A stretch of DNA of 64,000 nt from Bacteroidota bacterium (GTDB lineage Bacteria; Bacteroidota; Bacteroidia; UBA4408). A model generated the notes under the pieces. The model saw only the letters and a list, made by a program, of their open reading frames with translations, did no database searches and had not been told where the DNA came from. Each line of letters opens with the position of its first letter. Position 1 is the first letter of the stretch. Positions 27,701 through 35,596 of the stretch are shown piece by piece. Location of the stretch: NCBI GenBank assembly GCA_016718805.1, contig JADKCP010000001.1, positions 496,001-560,000 on the forward strand. The letters run 5' to 3'. The position numbers and the translations under genes were made by a program.

Positions 27701-28864
27701 CATACTCGCCTTAGAGTTGTTTTAGTGGAAGCTGGTGGTGCAGGAGGTACTGTTGCTCCATGTGGTACCTTTGCTTGGGGCGAAACCGAAGATTATACAA
27801 TTGATATTGTTCAACAAGTACCATGTGTTGCTCCTCCAACTGCTGGTTTGGCTGCAGCTGCCGATAGTTCAGTTTGTTCGGTAATTGGTTTATCCTTAGT
27901 GGGTGCAACTTCCGGTTCAGGTATGACTTATGAATGGCAGAGTTCAACCGATAGCATTGCATGGACCGCAATAGGTGGAGCGAACAATTATTTTTATAAT
28001 GGAACGCAAACGAGCTCTTCCTATTACCGTTGTGTGTTAACTTGTAGCGGAATGAGTGATACTAGTTCAGTTGTATACATTTTGCAAAATCCAGCTGTCA
28101 GCTGTTATTGTACTTCTAATCCTACAAGTAATACAAATGGAGATATTGGTAATGTTACATTTGGAGCACTTAATAATGGTGTAGCAACTCCAGTTACCAA
28201 CAACCCAACTGCGACCGGAACCTATACTGATAAAACAGCTCTATCTCCTATAACATTTAATCAAAGTACAAGCTACAGTATTAGTGTAGCACAAATAGTA
28301 TCTGGGAATAATTTCTTTGGAGGAAGAGTGGCAGTTTATATTGATTTTAATCAAAATGGATTATTTACCGATGCCGGTGAACAAGTATTTACGGGAACTA
28401 CGACTTCTGCTGCAGCAAATATTGCGAGCGGTAATGTTATTATTCCAGCTACTTCAACACTTGGAAATACCCGAATGAGAGTTGTCCTCACTCAAGGTGG
28501 AGCAGCAACCGTTAACCCGTGTGGTACGTATCAATTTGGTGAAACGGAAGATTATACCATCAATATTGACCTTTTCAACGGTGTAAAAAATACCAATGTT
28601 ACTACAACGTCATTTGTTGCATATCCTAATCCAAGTCATGGAATCAGCAATGTAAGTTATACGCTAACTGAAAAGTCAAACGTGAATTTTGAACTCTATA
28701 ATTTAGTTGGAAAAAAAGTAGTATCAACTCCCGTTGAGACCAAAAACAGTGGGAAATACCAAACCGAATTTGATTTTAATCAATATGGAATCAGTGCCGG
28801 GGTTTATTTCTTAAAATTAAATGCTGGAGTAAACAGTAAAACTATTCGAGTGGTACTTGAGTAA
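24758..28864 (+). CDS. T9SS type A sorted surface protein with four GEVED domains
   Basis: This 1368-residue exported protein has a signal peptide (about 1-26, ending SRLNAQ) and an N-terminal beta-rich domain (VANYIFSQSNGTYVPLTVGF). Four tandem modules of about 255 residues follow, starting near residues 255, 509, 765 and 1022. Each is an Ig-like half opening with PCVAPPTAG plus a GEVED half (VWIDYNQNGTFE ... FGSGETEDYLVEI). The last 80 residues form a type A T9SS C-terminal domain (FVAYPNPSHG ... GVYFLKLN ... IRVVLE). GEVED domains are common in secreted Bacteroidota proteins of mostly unknown function. The gene stands alone, with a terminator just after the stop. The 250-base gap before it shows no clear promoter match. 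Confidence 0.9.
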   Translation: MKINFYKAIFFAVIAMVLITTSRLNAQVANYIFSQSNGTYVPLTVGFSLGDATTNDQYFVDPNSPLGGTNVLGAGLPIGFNFTYNDTVYDKFGVCANGFITLGIGSIDFSNSNLTLPLSSGMRRVIAGVGRDLESQPNASIRYATLGTSPNRTLIIQWQNYTRFNNVADDSLNFQIRLSETSNTITVVYGKMLTGSTQTNLSQVGIKGATAFDVNMRTTTTSWLTTTATTVNTAGCTLNTNIFPPNGLTFTWLPPLPCVAPPTAGTASVAPSATCAALKVVSVNGNSVGIGASLQWLVSADSLNWNVISGATSSSYSITQSSSNYYRCVNTCSGLTDSTNVVLVAGASSATTCYCTLNLHQAPGCNIGFINSISITGTGFTNLNSGCSGLSGNSYTSYLDTGNYTASLFAGQSYSFSVTSSAAGAISVWIDYNQNGTFEASEWTQVSAASTANVASIVTVSIPSTASIGKTGIRFRFRGGGGANNATDACTTFGSGETEDYLVEIAQQSPCVAPPTAGTATTSATGICAGINYSLGLTGNSMGSGLTFQWQESLDSINWSDIIGANNSFYATSSLQNTYYRCYVTCSNVSDTSSVVLVAINPATLCYCVTALHNNTNCNPAGSINDVTITGTTLSNLATGCASTSGQSYSSYSPVGSNTASIDIGMPYNFNVTVGNANNTISLWIDYDQSGTFDANEWTQVSAASQANVPNSITVFIPITAMSGQTGMRIRTRQQGGANADIDACTAFGSGETEDYIITLVQPPPCVAPPTAGIALATDSSVCAGVDFTLSLTGSSTGSGMSYSWESSTDSLSWLPIFGATNPFYTSTLIQSAYYRCILTCSGMSDTSSVVYVMQNAATDCYCVSSANNASDTDIGNVNFGTLNNGVGTPATQNPTATGTYSDFTALQVQSYTQNITYPISITQINSANFFTANFAVYIDYNQNGDFTDVGETVFTGTTTNVTGGNTVSGSVTIPSLAVPGHTRLRVVLVEAGGAGGTVAPCGTFAWGETEDYTIDIVQQVPCVAPPTAGLAAAADSSVCSVIGLSLVGATSGSGMTYEWQSSTDSIAWTAIGGANNYFYNGTQTSSSYYRCVLTCSGMSDTSSVVYILQNPAVSCYCTSNPTSNTNGDIGNVTFGALNNGVATPVTNNPTATGTYTDKTALSPITFNQSTSYSISVAQIVSGNNFFGGRVAVYIDFNQNGLFTDAGEQVFTGTTTSAAANIASGNVIIPATSTLGNTRMRVVLTQGGAATVNPCGTYQFGETEDYTINIDLFNGVKNTNVTTTSFVAYPNPSHGISNVSYTLTEKSNVNFELYNLVGKKVVSTPVETKNSGKYQTEFDFNQYGISAGVYFLKLNAGVNSKTIRVVLE

Positions 28865-28884
28865 TTACCACTTTATTAATTTCC

Positions 28885-28929
28885 AAAACGGAGTTTGTCA
28901 GTCTTGGCAAACTCCGTTTTTGTTTTGTT
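28885..28929. terminator. Intrinsic terminator between convergent genes
   Basis: A perfect 13-bp stem (AAAACGGAGTTTG with CAAACTCCGTTTT) and a 10-base loop is followed by a T-rich tract on the plus strand. It closes the GEVED gene and may also serve the convergent GT87 gene, although the minus-strand T tract is weaker. Confidence 0.85.
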
Positions 28930-28996
28930 CAAGTTTGCTTAGCCGTCTTCAATAAATTATTTTAATCTAAAAAAGAGATAGTAAAATGAATTCGCT

Positions 28997-30178
28997 TTAG
29001 GCTTCAACCTTAAGAATAGTATTTGGAGGTGTCAGCAATAAATCATACACAATTTTTCCCCAAATTAAAATACAAGGAACCGCTTTTAAAACATAGGGTA
29101 TTACATAATTGATTCGAATATATTTTGGAAACAAATCGGTAGGAGAGAGGATTGAAAAAATTATGCATAACACTATCAAAGTAGTATTAGTAACATTTGG
29201 CTTTTGCGAAAAATACCATACAGCAACTCCGGCAACCGCAATAATAAAAGTCGCCGATTCGGCTCTATGATTAAATATTATTACCCATATCATAATGGAA
29301 ACTAAAAACAAGACTCTGAAATAATAATCGCGATACATATTAAAACGTAACATGGGCAAGCAAAATAACACTGTTCCTAGCAGAACAACTCCGCTTTTTG
29401 CATCAATTCCAAACCAGGTATATAACCAACCTGCAACCGATAATCCGGTTGAAATTCCATGATCCATTTTTAATAATTGCCACCAACTTGAATATAAAAA
29501 GCTAAGTTGCTGCATCGATACAAATAGCAATGGCAAGGCTCCAATCAATATTGTCCATAGGCAGATATAAATAATTGACTTGAGTTTTTTAGGATAAAAT
29601 AGAAACATTGCTAATGCAACAATACCGAACAGTTTTATGTAGATGGTAAGCACTATAAACAAACTCGCCCAAAATCTATTATTCTTTTCTAACTGTATAA
29701 ATGCTAATAAAAATAGGCCGGCAATAAGTGCATTACTTTGCGCATTTTGTGTAGAGGTAATTAATTCAATAAGCACAAATGCTAACATTAGCAAGCGATT
29801 TCGAGCAGATTGATGAGGGAATTTCCAAAGTGCAAAAAACAAAATCAGCACATTAAGTAAGTTCCAAATAAACAATCCTATCGTATCTGGAAACAATGCC
29901 ATAGGCGCCATCATTACCGAAAAACTCGGACTGTATTTATACAAGTCCCAGTGTTCTGTTGGATACAATTTGTACAAATCGTCCTGCTGTAACAAGTGAA
30001 AGTACGACTGCTTAAAAATTACATAATTGTTGTAATGTGTGTACAAAGTACCGGAATCGTCAAAGGTTTTCATCTTTTTTAAAAAACTTTGCGCGGTGAT
30101 TCCTATGGTTATGATTACAAAAATTGCTACTAAAACCGATTGTTTGTAAAGAAATGCGGGGATTTTAACTTGCTTCAT
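28997..30178 (-). CDS. GT87-family (DUF2029) membrane glycosyltransferase
   Basis: This is a polytopic inner-membrane protein of about 393 residues with roughly ten hydrophobic segments. The first loop carries FDDSGTLYTHYNNYVIFKQS followed by the DLYKLYPTEHWDLYKYSPSF region, where GT-C enzymes of the GT87 family (polyprenol-phosphate-mannose-dependent mannosyltransferases) keep their catalytic acidic residue. Later stretches (SWWQLLKMDHGISTGLSVAG, FNHRAESATF) also fit DUF2029. I prefer the ATG at 30178 because it directly precedes a short cationic segment and the first membrane helix; an in-frame start at 30220 would add 14 polar residues. The GT2 lipid-sugar synthase at 15621 could provide its donor, but that is inference. 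Confidence 0.78.
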   Translation of the reverse strand: MKQVKIPAFLYKQSVLVAIFVIITIGITAQSFLKKMKTFDDSGTLYTHYNNYVIFKQSYFHLLQQDDLYKLYPTEHWDLYKYSPSFSVMMAPMALFPDTIGLFIWNLLNVLILFFALWKFPHQSARNRLLMLAFVLIELITSTQNAQSNALIAGLFLLAFIQLEKNNRFWASLFIVLTIYIKLFGIVALAMFLFYPKKLKSIIYICLWTILIGALPLLFVSMQQLSFLYSSWWQLLKMDHGISTGLSVAGWLYTWFGIDAKSGVVLLGTVLFCLPMLRFNMYRDYYFRVLFLVSIMIWVIIFNHRAESATFIIAVAGVAVWYFSQKPNVTNTTLIVLCIIFSILSPTDLFPKYIRINYVIPYVLKAVPCILIWGKIVYDLLLTPPNTILKVEA

Positions 30179-30367
30179 TCGAATGTATTTTCGGCTAACT
30201 AATTGTACTTGCGAAAGCAAAGAAAGTGAATATCAGTAGGAATAAAAAAAATGTCAGTTTCAATACCTGTACATTATTAGAAAGTGAATGCCTTTGCAAT
30301 TATGCTAAACTATATATAGCAATGATTTCTATTGTTTGACAAGCTACCTAAATTTCATATACTATTT

Positions 30368-30458
30368 AGGTCAGGTTGAGCGGAGTCGAAACTGTGGGCT
30401 GGCCTGCTATTCATGATGAGCCGATACACTCCTTCGATTGCGCTCTGGATGACACTGG
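30368..30458 (+). repeat. Palindromic interspersed repeat, copy 1
   Basis: The copy starts TCAGGTTGAGCGGAGTCGAA, has a middle GGCCTGCTATTCATGATGAG, and ends with TTCGATTGCGCTCTGGATGA, which is an imperfect reverse complement of the start. Similar units occur at 32291-32380, 32434-32527 and 32581-32650. Confidence 0.75.
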
Positions 30459-30516
30459 TTTTTAAACTTTCTATATCTTCTGTTAGGAATTAGCTCAAGA
30501 AATTAGTATACTTGAA

Positions 30517-30590
30517 TCAGGTTGAACTAAGTTGAAACTATTTGTGAGCCTGATTCACTTGATGAGCAAAGGAACTCTAACGACTACACT
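30517..30590 (+). repeat. Palindromic interspersed repeat, degraded copy 2
   Basis: It begins TCAGGTTGAACTAAGTTGAA and retains GAGCCTGATTCACTTGATGA, aligning with copy 1 with many changes. The right arm is hardly recognisable, so this is an older copy. Confidence 0.5.
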
Positions 30591-30648
30591 TAATATGAGC
30601 AGTAAGTGTTTTACTTTAAAGTTAAGTGCAAACACATAACCTGAATGC

Positions 30649-32276
30649 ATGAAAAAACTTGTATCGATATTATATATTTTAACGCTTACACTTTATTCAT
30701 ATGCCCAAAACTGGCAATGGGCTAAAAGTATTCATGGACCTAATTCTGATTTTGCCTTAATTGCATGTGTCGATAATCAAGGAAATTCATATGTCATTGG
30801 CGCTTTTCAAAGTAACACTTGCATATTTGATACAGATACACTAAACGGTAGTGGATACTCAACACACTATTTAGCAAAATATTCGCCATCTGGCAACATA
30901 ATTTGGGCTAAAAAACTGGTAATAGTTTTTCATTAAATTGCAATAGTGGAATATTTAAATTAGTATATGATTCCTTATCCAACTCATTACTTTTTGCCGG
31001 AGCTGTTGGAAGTAACTTTCAATTAAATTCAACAACTGTAACTTCCTCTCCCGGTGACATGGACGCCATTTTTGGCAAAGCCAATTTAAATGGCGATGTG
31101 CTTTGGTACCATACCATTACAGGTAACGGCTCACAAAGCGGTAATACCATCGATTTTGATGGTGCAGGCAATGTGTATGCAATTGGTACTAGTAATTCTG
31201 CCTTTAATGTTGGTAACGACAGCTTGCAAGCAGGGGTGTTTTTAATTAAATACGATAGCAATGGAAATCAAATTTTAGTGAAAAAAATTACTAATTCAGC
31301 TAGCTTTCAATCCATGGATTTACAGGTAACTCAAAATAATTTTTATATAAGTGGTTACTCAGGTACTTCCTTTATGTTTGATACAGTATCGTTTGTTTTT
31401 ACATTTCAAAAAATTCCAAAGGTTATATCCAAATTTAATCTTAATGGAGAATTGCAATGGGCTAAAGCAGCAGGTGCATTAAGATATGGAAGTTTTGTTA
31501 ATAGGATAGCTATTGATTTGAATGAAAATATCTATACAATGTTCACAATTGGCGATTCTGCAACAATTGGAAATCAAACTGTTTTTAAAATTGGTTGGGG
31601 TGATATGATATTAGCAAAACACGATAGCTCGGGTAACTTTATATCGTTTCAACGAATAGACATGAGTGCTATTGCAGAAGGAGTTTGGGATATAGCCTCG
31701 GATAATATGGGTGATTTATATATTACAGGTGAATTTGGCGGTACGGCCCATTTTGGTAATAACACAATTACGTCATCTAATTCAAGAGATTTATTTTTGG
31801 CCAAATATACTCCCAATGGCGCTTGCATTGGAGTGTATAATTTTGGAAATGCAAAAGGTTTAGCTGTTGCTATTGACAATACGAATAATCCCATCGTATC
31901 GGGTACCTTTATAAACACTGTAAACATTGGTACAACAAGTTTTACTTGTAATAATACTTATGATGCTTTTGTGGCTAAACATGACGCCATCACAGGAATT
32001 AACAATCAGCAAAAAATGGCTAGCAATAACCAACTGCTAATTTATGCCAACCCCAACAGCGGCAAATGCAACATAACGGTACCAACTGATATGCTACACC
32101 AAAACAACCTTGTGTTAAGCATTTACAACAGCCAAGGAAAAATTATACAGCAACAAACGGTAACTACCAGCCAGCAAAAAATAAAAATAAATATAGAATC
32201 AGAAGCTTCGGGCATATACAACGCTGTATTAAGCAACGGCACAAAAAGCTATAGCGGTAAAATAGTGTTTGAATAA
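30649..32276 (+). pseudogene. SBBP-like beta-propeller protein with T9SS type A sorting domain, frameshifted
   Basis: The gene starts at 30649 with a signal peptide (MKKLVSILYILTLTLYSYAQ). Reading stops at 30936, but the protein continues in another frame from the run of six A at 30910-30915 to 32276. Adding one A gives WAKKTGNSFSLNCNSGIFK and an unbroken product of about 542 residues. It consists of SBBP-type propeller blades (GNSYVIGAF ... YLAKYSPSGNIIWAK, repeated about six times) and a type A sorting domain (LLIYANPNSGKC ... GIYNAVLSNG ... KIVFE). The protein would be secreted; its function is unknown. The break may be a sequencing error in the homopolymer, a true mutation, or slippage. 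The gene is bracketed by palindromic repeats on both sides. Confidence 0.8.
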
Positions 32277-32290
32277 TAAAATTCTATAGA

Positions 32291-32380
32291 CTTGTTGAGT
32301 GAAGTCAAAACTATTGGCTGTACTGCTATTCATGATAAACCAACGCACACCTTCGACTGCGTTTGGGATGACTCTGATTT
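32291..32380 (+). repeat. Palindromic interspersed repeat, copy 3
   Basis: This copy reads TTGTTGAGTGAAGTCAAAAC at its left and TTCGACTGCGTTTGGGATGA at its right, with TACTGCTATTCATGATAAAC between. It is moderately diverged from copy 1. Confidence 0.65.
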
Positions 32381-32433
32381 ATGGTATCTCAAAAAGCTTC
32401 AATTTGCAATCAGAATAAAAACAAACACTACCT

Positions 32434-32527
32434 GGGTCAGGTTGAGCGAAGTCGAAACCGTGGGTTGGCCTGCTGCACATGATGAACCAACGCACTCTTT
32501 CGACTTTGCTCTGGATGGCCCTGATTT
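32434..32527 (+). repeat. Palindromic interspersed repeat, copy 4 (best preserved)
   Basis: The left arm TCAGGTTGAGCGAAGTCGAA and the right arm TTTCGACTTTGCTCTGGATG form an imperfect inverted repeat (GAGCGAAGTCGAAA against TTTCGACTTTGCTC, one mismatch). The ends TCAGG and CCTGA also pair. The unit is about 94 bases. Confidence 0.8.
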
Positions 32528-32580
32528 TTTTTGAAATTCAAAAAAATTTTAATTTGAAAAAATAAAAAGCAAATTTTACC

Positions 32581-32650
32581 TGGGTCAGGTTGAGCGAAGT
32601 CGAAACCCGTGTGCCGGCCTGCTGCACAGGATGAGCAAGAACATGCTTTC
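32581..32650 (+). repeat. Palindromic interspersed repeat, truncated copy 5
   Basis: It keeps TCAGGTTGAGCGAAGTCGAA and GGCCTGCTGCACAGGATGAG, then stops matching, so the right arm is missing. It lies about 50 bases after copy 4 in the same orientation. Confidence 0.7.
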
Positions 32651-32850
32651 AATTTAATGTAAAGTTTCAAAGTGTGAAGTTATTTTGCCAATAAGTTTTT
32701 TCTAATTACAGTAATAAGTAAACAGGCCGCTGGCACAATCCCTAATATCCTTTAAAATCAGTCATAAAAAGCATGCACTAATTTACCCTTAAAAAGACTA
32801 GATTACATTCAAACAAAAACTTACTTTTACGCCTCAAATGTTTGAATAAA

Positions 32851-35571
32851 ATGGATATGCTAACCTATTTAGGTAATGCCGAAATTGATTCGGTGGATGA
32901 ATTGTATCATCAGTACAAAAGCAACCCCGATTCGGTTGACTTTGGATGGAAAAAATTTTTTGAAGGATTTGAATTTTCAAAGACAGGATTTTCTAAAACC
33001 TCTGCAAACGAAGCTGTACCTCAAGAATTTCAAACAGAGTTTAAAGTCATAAATTTAATCAATGGCTATCGAATGCGCGGCCATTTATTTACCAAAACAA
33101 ATCCCGTTCGCGAAAGACGTACTTATACTCCAACTCTTGCCATCGAAAACTTTGGTCTCGCCGAAAGCGACCTCAATACCGTGTTTCAAGCAGGAACTCA
33201 AATTGGTATTGGTCCGGCAAAACTCAAAGATATTATCGCTCACTTGCAACAAACGTATTGCGAATCAATCGGCGTTGAATACATGTATATACGCAATGCC
33301 GAAATAGTAAATTGGTTGCAATCTAAAATGGAAGGGAGTAAAAATACCCCAAAGTTTTCGGCCGATGAAAAAAAGACAATACTCGGAAAACTCAATGAAG
33401 CCACAGTATTTGAGAATTTTTTAAATACAAAGTTTGTAGGTCAAAAGCGATTTTCGATTGAAGGTGGAGAAACCTCTATTCCTTCGCTCGATACCATCAT
33501 TGAAACAGGAGCCGAGCTAGGCATTGATCACTTTGTGGTGGGAATGAGTCACCGTGGGCGGTTAAATGTATTGGCCAATATTTTACGTAAACCCTACCAA
33601 GATATATTCGCCGAGTTTGGCGGATTGGGAAGCGACGACAGCCATTACGATGGAGATGTAAAATACCATCAAGGCTATAGCAACAATACACTCACTCAAA
33701 GTGGAAAATATGTTCACTTGAGCCTAACTCCTAATCCTTCACATCTTGAAGCTGTAGATCCGGTTGTAGAGGGTATTACGCGTGCAAAGATTGATAACCT
33801 GCATAAGGGAGACAATACCAAAGTAGCACCTATTTTAATTCATGGTGATGCCGCAATAGCCGGACAGGGAATAGTGTACGAAGTAATTCAAATGAGCCAA
33901 CTCGATGGCTATAAAACAGGAGGGACAGTCCATCTGGTAATTAACAATCAAGTTGGATTTACTACCAATTACATCGACGCCCGCTCCAGTATTTATTGTA
34001 CGGATGTTGCCAAAGTAGTGTTGTCGCCTGTTTTTCATGTGAATGGTGATGATGTAGAAGCGCTAGTATTTACCTGCAAAATGGCAATGGAGTTTCGTCA
34101 AAAATTCCATAAAGATGTTTTTATCGATATTTTGTGTTATCGAAAATATGGCCACAATGAAGGTGATGAACCAAGGTTTACACAACCTGTATTATACAAA
34201 CTAATTGCCGACCATCCGAATCCGCGTGAAATATATTTTGAAAAATTAAAAGCGCAAGGCATTGTAAATGCTGATTATTTGAAAGACATCGAAGATAAAT
34301 TCAAAGAACTTTTACAAGAAAAACTGGAGGAAGGTAAACAAGCTGAGAAAGCAAAAATTACTTCTTTCCTCGAAGGATCATGGGCTGGAAAGCGCATGGC
34401 TAAAAGCGAAGACTTTTATAAATCTCCAGATACTTCGGTAACAAAGGAAGTGTTTTTGGATCTTGCAAAAAAAATTACCACTCTCCCGCAAGGAAAAAAG
34501 TGGTTTAACAAAACCGTGAAGTTGTTTAAAGACCGTGAAACCATGATTAGCAACAATAGCTATGATTGGGGGATGGCCGAACTTATGGCTTATGCCACCT
34601 TGCTCAATGCAGGTAATCAGGTACGCTTTAGTGGTCAGGATGTTGAACGAGGAACTTTTAGTCACCGTCATGCGGTAGTTAAAATAGAGGATTCAGAAGA
34701 AGAATACATTCCGCTCGAACATTTGCATCCGAAACAAGGGATTTTCAATATTTACAATTCGCACCTATCTGAGTACGGAGTTCTTGGTTTTGAATATGGA
34801 TACAGCATGGCTACACCCGATACACTAACGATTTGGGAAGCTCAGTTTGGTGATTTTTTTAACGGAGCACAAATTATGATTGACCAATTTATTACCTGTT
34901 CCGAGAATAAATGGCGTAAAATGACAGGCTTGGTAATGTTGCTTCCACATGGTTACGAAGGCATGGGGCCTGAGCATTCAAGTGCACGTATTGAACGATT
35001 CCTGCAACTTTGTGCCGACAACAATATTCAAATTGCGAATTGCTCTACTCCGGCAAATATGTTTCACATTTTGCGCCGCCAATTGATTCGCGAATTTCGT
35101 AAACCATTGGTAGTATTTACACCAAAAAAACTATTGCGATATCCAACTTGTATTTCAACCATTGAGGATTTTACGCAAGGAGGCTTTAAAGAAATCATTG
35201 ATGACGCCACTGCACAAGTTGAGAAAGTTAGAACCGTTGTGTTTTGCAGTGGAAAAATTTACTACGATTTAATAGAACGTAAACAAAAGGACAATCTCGA
35301 AAGCTTTGCCATTGTTCGACTTGAACAAATTTATCCGCTTCCTTTGTTACAATTAAATCAAGTAATTGCAAAATATACTTCCGCTAAAAAGTACATTTGG
35401 GCGCAGGAAGAACCTGAAAATATGGGAGCTTGGAGCTTTCTTTTACGTGTTTTTAAAGAGGTTCCTCTGCAACTTGTTTCACGTATGGAAAGTGCAACAC
35501 CGGCAACCGGTTTCAGCAAATCGCACGACATGCAACAAAAAATGATTATTGATAAAGTTTTTGAAAATTAA
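32851..35571 (+). CDS. sucA: 2-oxoglutarate dehydrogenase E1 component
   Basis: This E1 enzyme decarboxylates 2-oxoglutarate using thiamine diphosphate and passes the succinyl group to the lipoyl arm of SucB. The 906-residue protein begins MDMLTYLGNAEIDSVDELY, the expected N-terminus; the TTG at 32842 upstream is less likely. Conserved blocks include VGMSHRGRLNVLANI, SLTPNPSHLEAVDPVVEG, HGDAAIAGQGIVYE and CYRKYGHNEGDEP in the ThDP half, and SGQDVERGTFSHRHAV with LLPHGYEGMGPEHSSAR in the transketolase-like half. The gene is complete. sucB begins 25 bases after its stop, so the two form an operon; the shared E3 (lpd) is not in the window. Confidence 0.97.
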   Translation: MDMLTYLGNAEIDSVDELYHQYKSNPDSVDFGWKKFFEGFEFSKTGFSKTSANEAVPQEFQTEFKVINLINGYRMRGHLFTKTNPVRERRTYTPTLAIENFGLAESDLNTVFQAGTQIGIGPAKLKDIIAHLQQTYCESIGVEYMYIRNAEIVNWLQSKMEGSKNTPKFSADEKKTILGKLNEATVFENFLNTKFVGQKRFSIEGGETSIPSLDTIIETGAELGIDHFVVGMSHRGRLNVLANILRKPYQDIFAEFGGLGSDDSHYDGDVKYHQGYSNNTLTQSGKYVHLSLTPNPSHLEAVDPVVEGITRAKIDNLHKGDNTKVAPILIHGDAAIAGQGIVYEVIQMSQLDGYKTGGTVHLVINNQVGFTTNYIDARSSIYCTDVAKVVLSPVFHVNGDDVEALVFTCKMAMEFRQKFHKDVFIDILCYRKYGHNEGDEPRFTQPVLYKLIADHPNPREIYFEKLKAQGIVNADYLKDIEDKFKELLQEKLEEGKQAEKAKITSFLEGSWAGKRMAKSEDFYKSPDTSVTKEVFLDLAKKITTLPQGKKWFNKTVKLFKDRETMISNNSYDWGMAELMAYATLLNAGNQVRFSGQDVERGTFSHRHAVVKIEDSEEEYIPLEHLHPKQGIFNIYNSHLSEYGVLGFEYGYSMATPDTLTIWEAQFGDFFNGAQIMIDQFITCSENKWRKMTGLVMLLPHGYEGMGPEHSSARIERFLQLCADNNIQIANCSTPANMFHILRRQLIREFRKPLVVFTPKKLLRYPTCISTIEDFTQGGFKEIIDDATAQVEKVRTVVFCSGKIYYDLIERKQKDNLESFAIVRLEQIYPLPLLQLNQVIAKYTSAKKYIWAQEEPENMGAWSFLLRVFKEVPLQLVSRMESATPATGFSKSHDMQQKMIIDKVFEN

Positions 35572-35596
35572 CATAGCGCTTTAAAATAAGTATTAG

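Larger units (their letters stand above)
30221..30648. other. Non-coding spacer with palindromic repeat copies
   Basis: This 428-base spacer between divergent genes holds no credible gene. It contains one good and one degraded copy of a palindromic repeat (30368-30458 and 30517-30590). The rest is AT-rich sequence in which I see no full promoter match. Confidence 0.6.
32277..32850. other. Non-coding spacer with three palindromic repeat copies
   Basis: About 570 bases between the propeller gene and sucA hold repeat copies at 32291-32380, 32434-32527 and 32581-32650. A short open frame of 80 codons (32292-32534) is just the translation of two repeat copies and is not a gene. The last 190 bases should contain the sucA promoter, but I see only a 7/8 -7 match (TACTTTTA, 32822-32829). 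Confidence 0.6.

Noticed and set aside
32292..32534. An open frame of 80 codons in the spacer before sucA
   Set aside because: It is the translation of two palindromic repeat copies (similar peptide words appear twice) and has no independent coding evidence.
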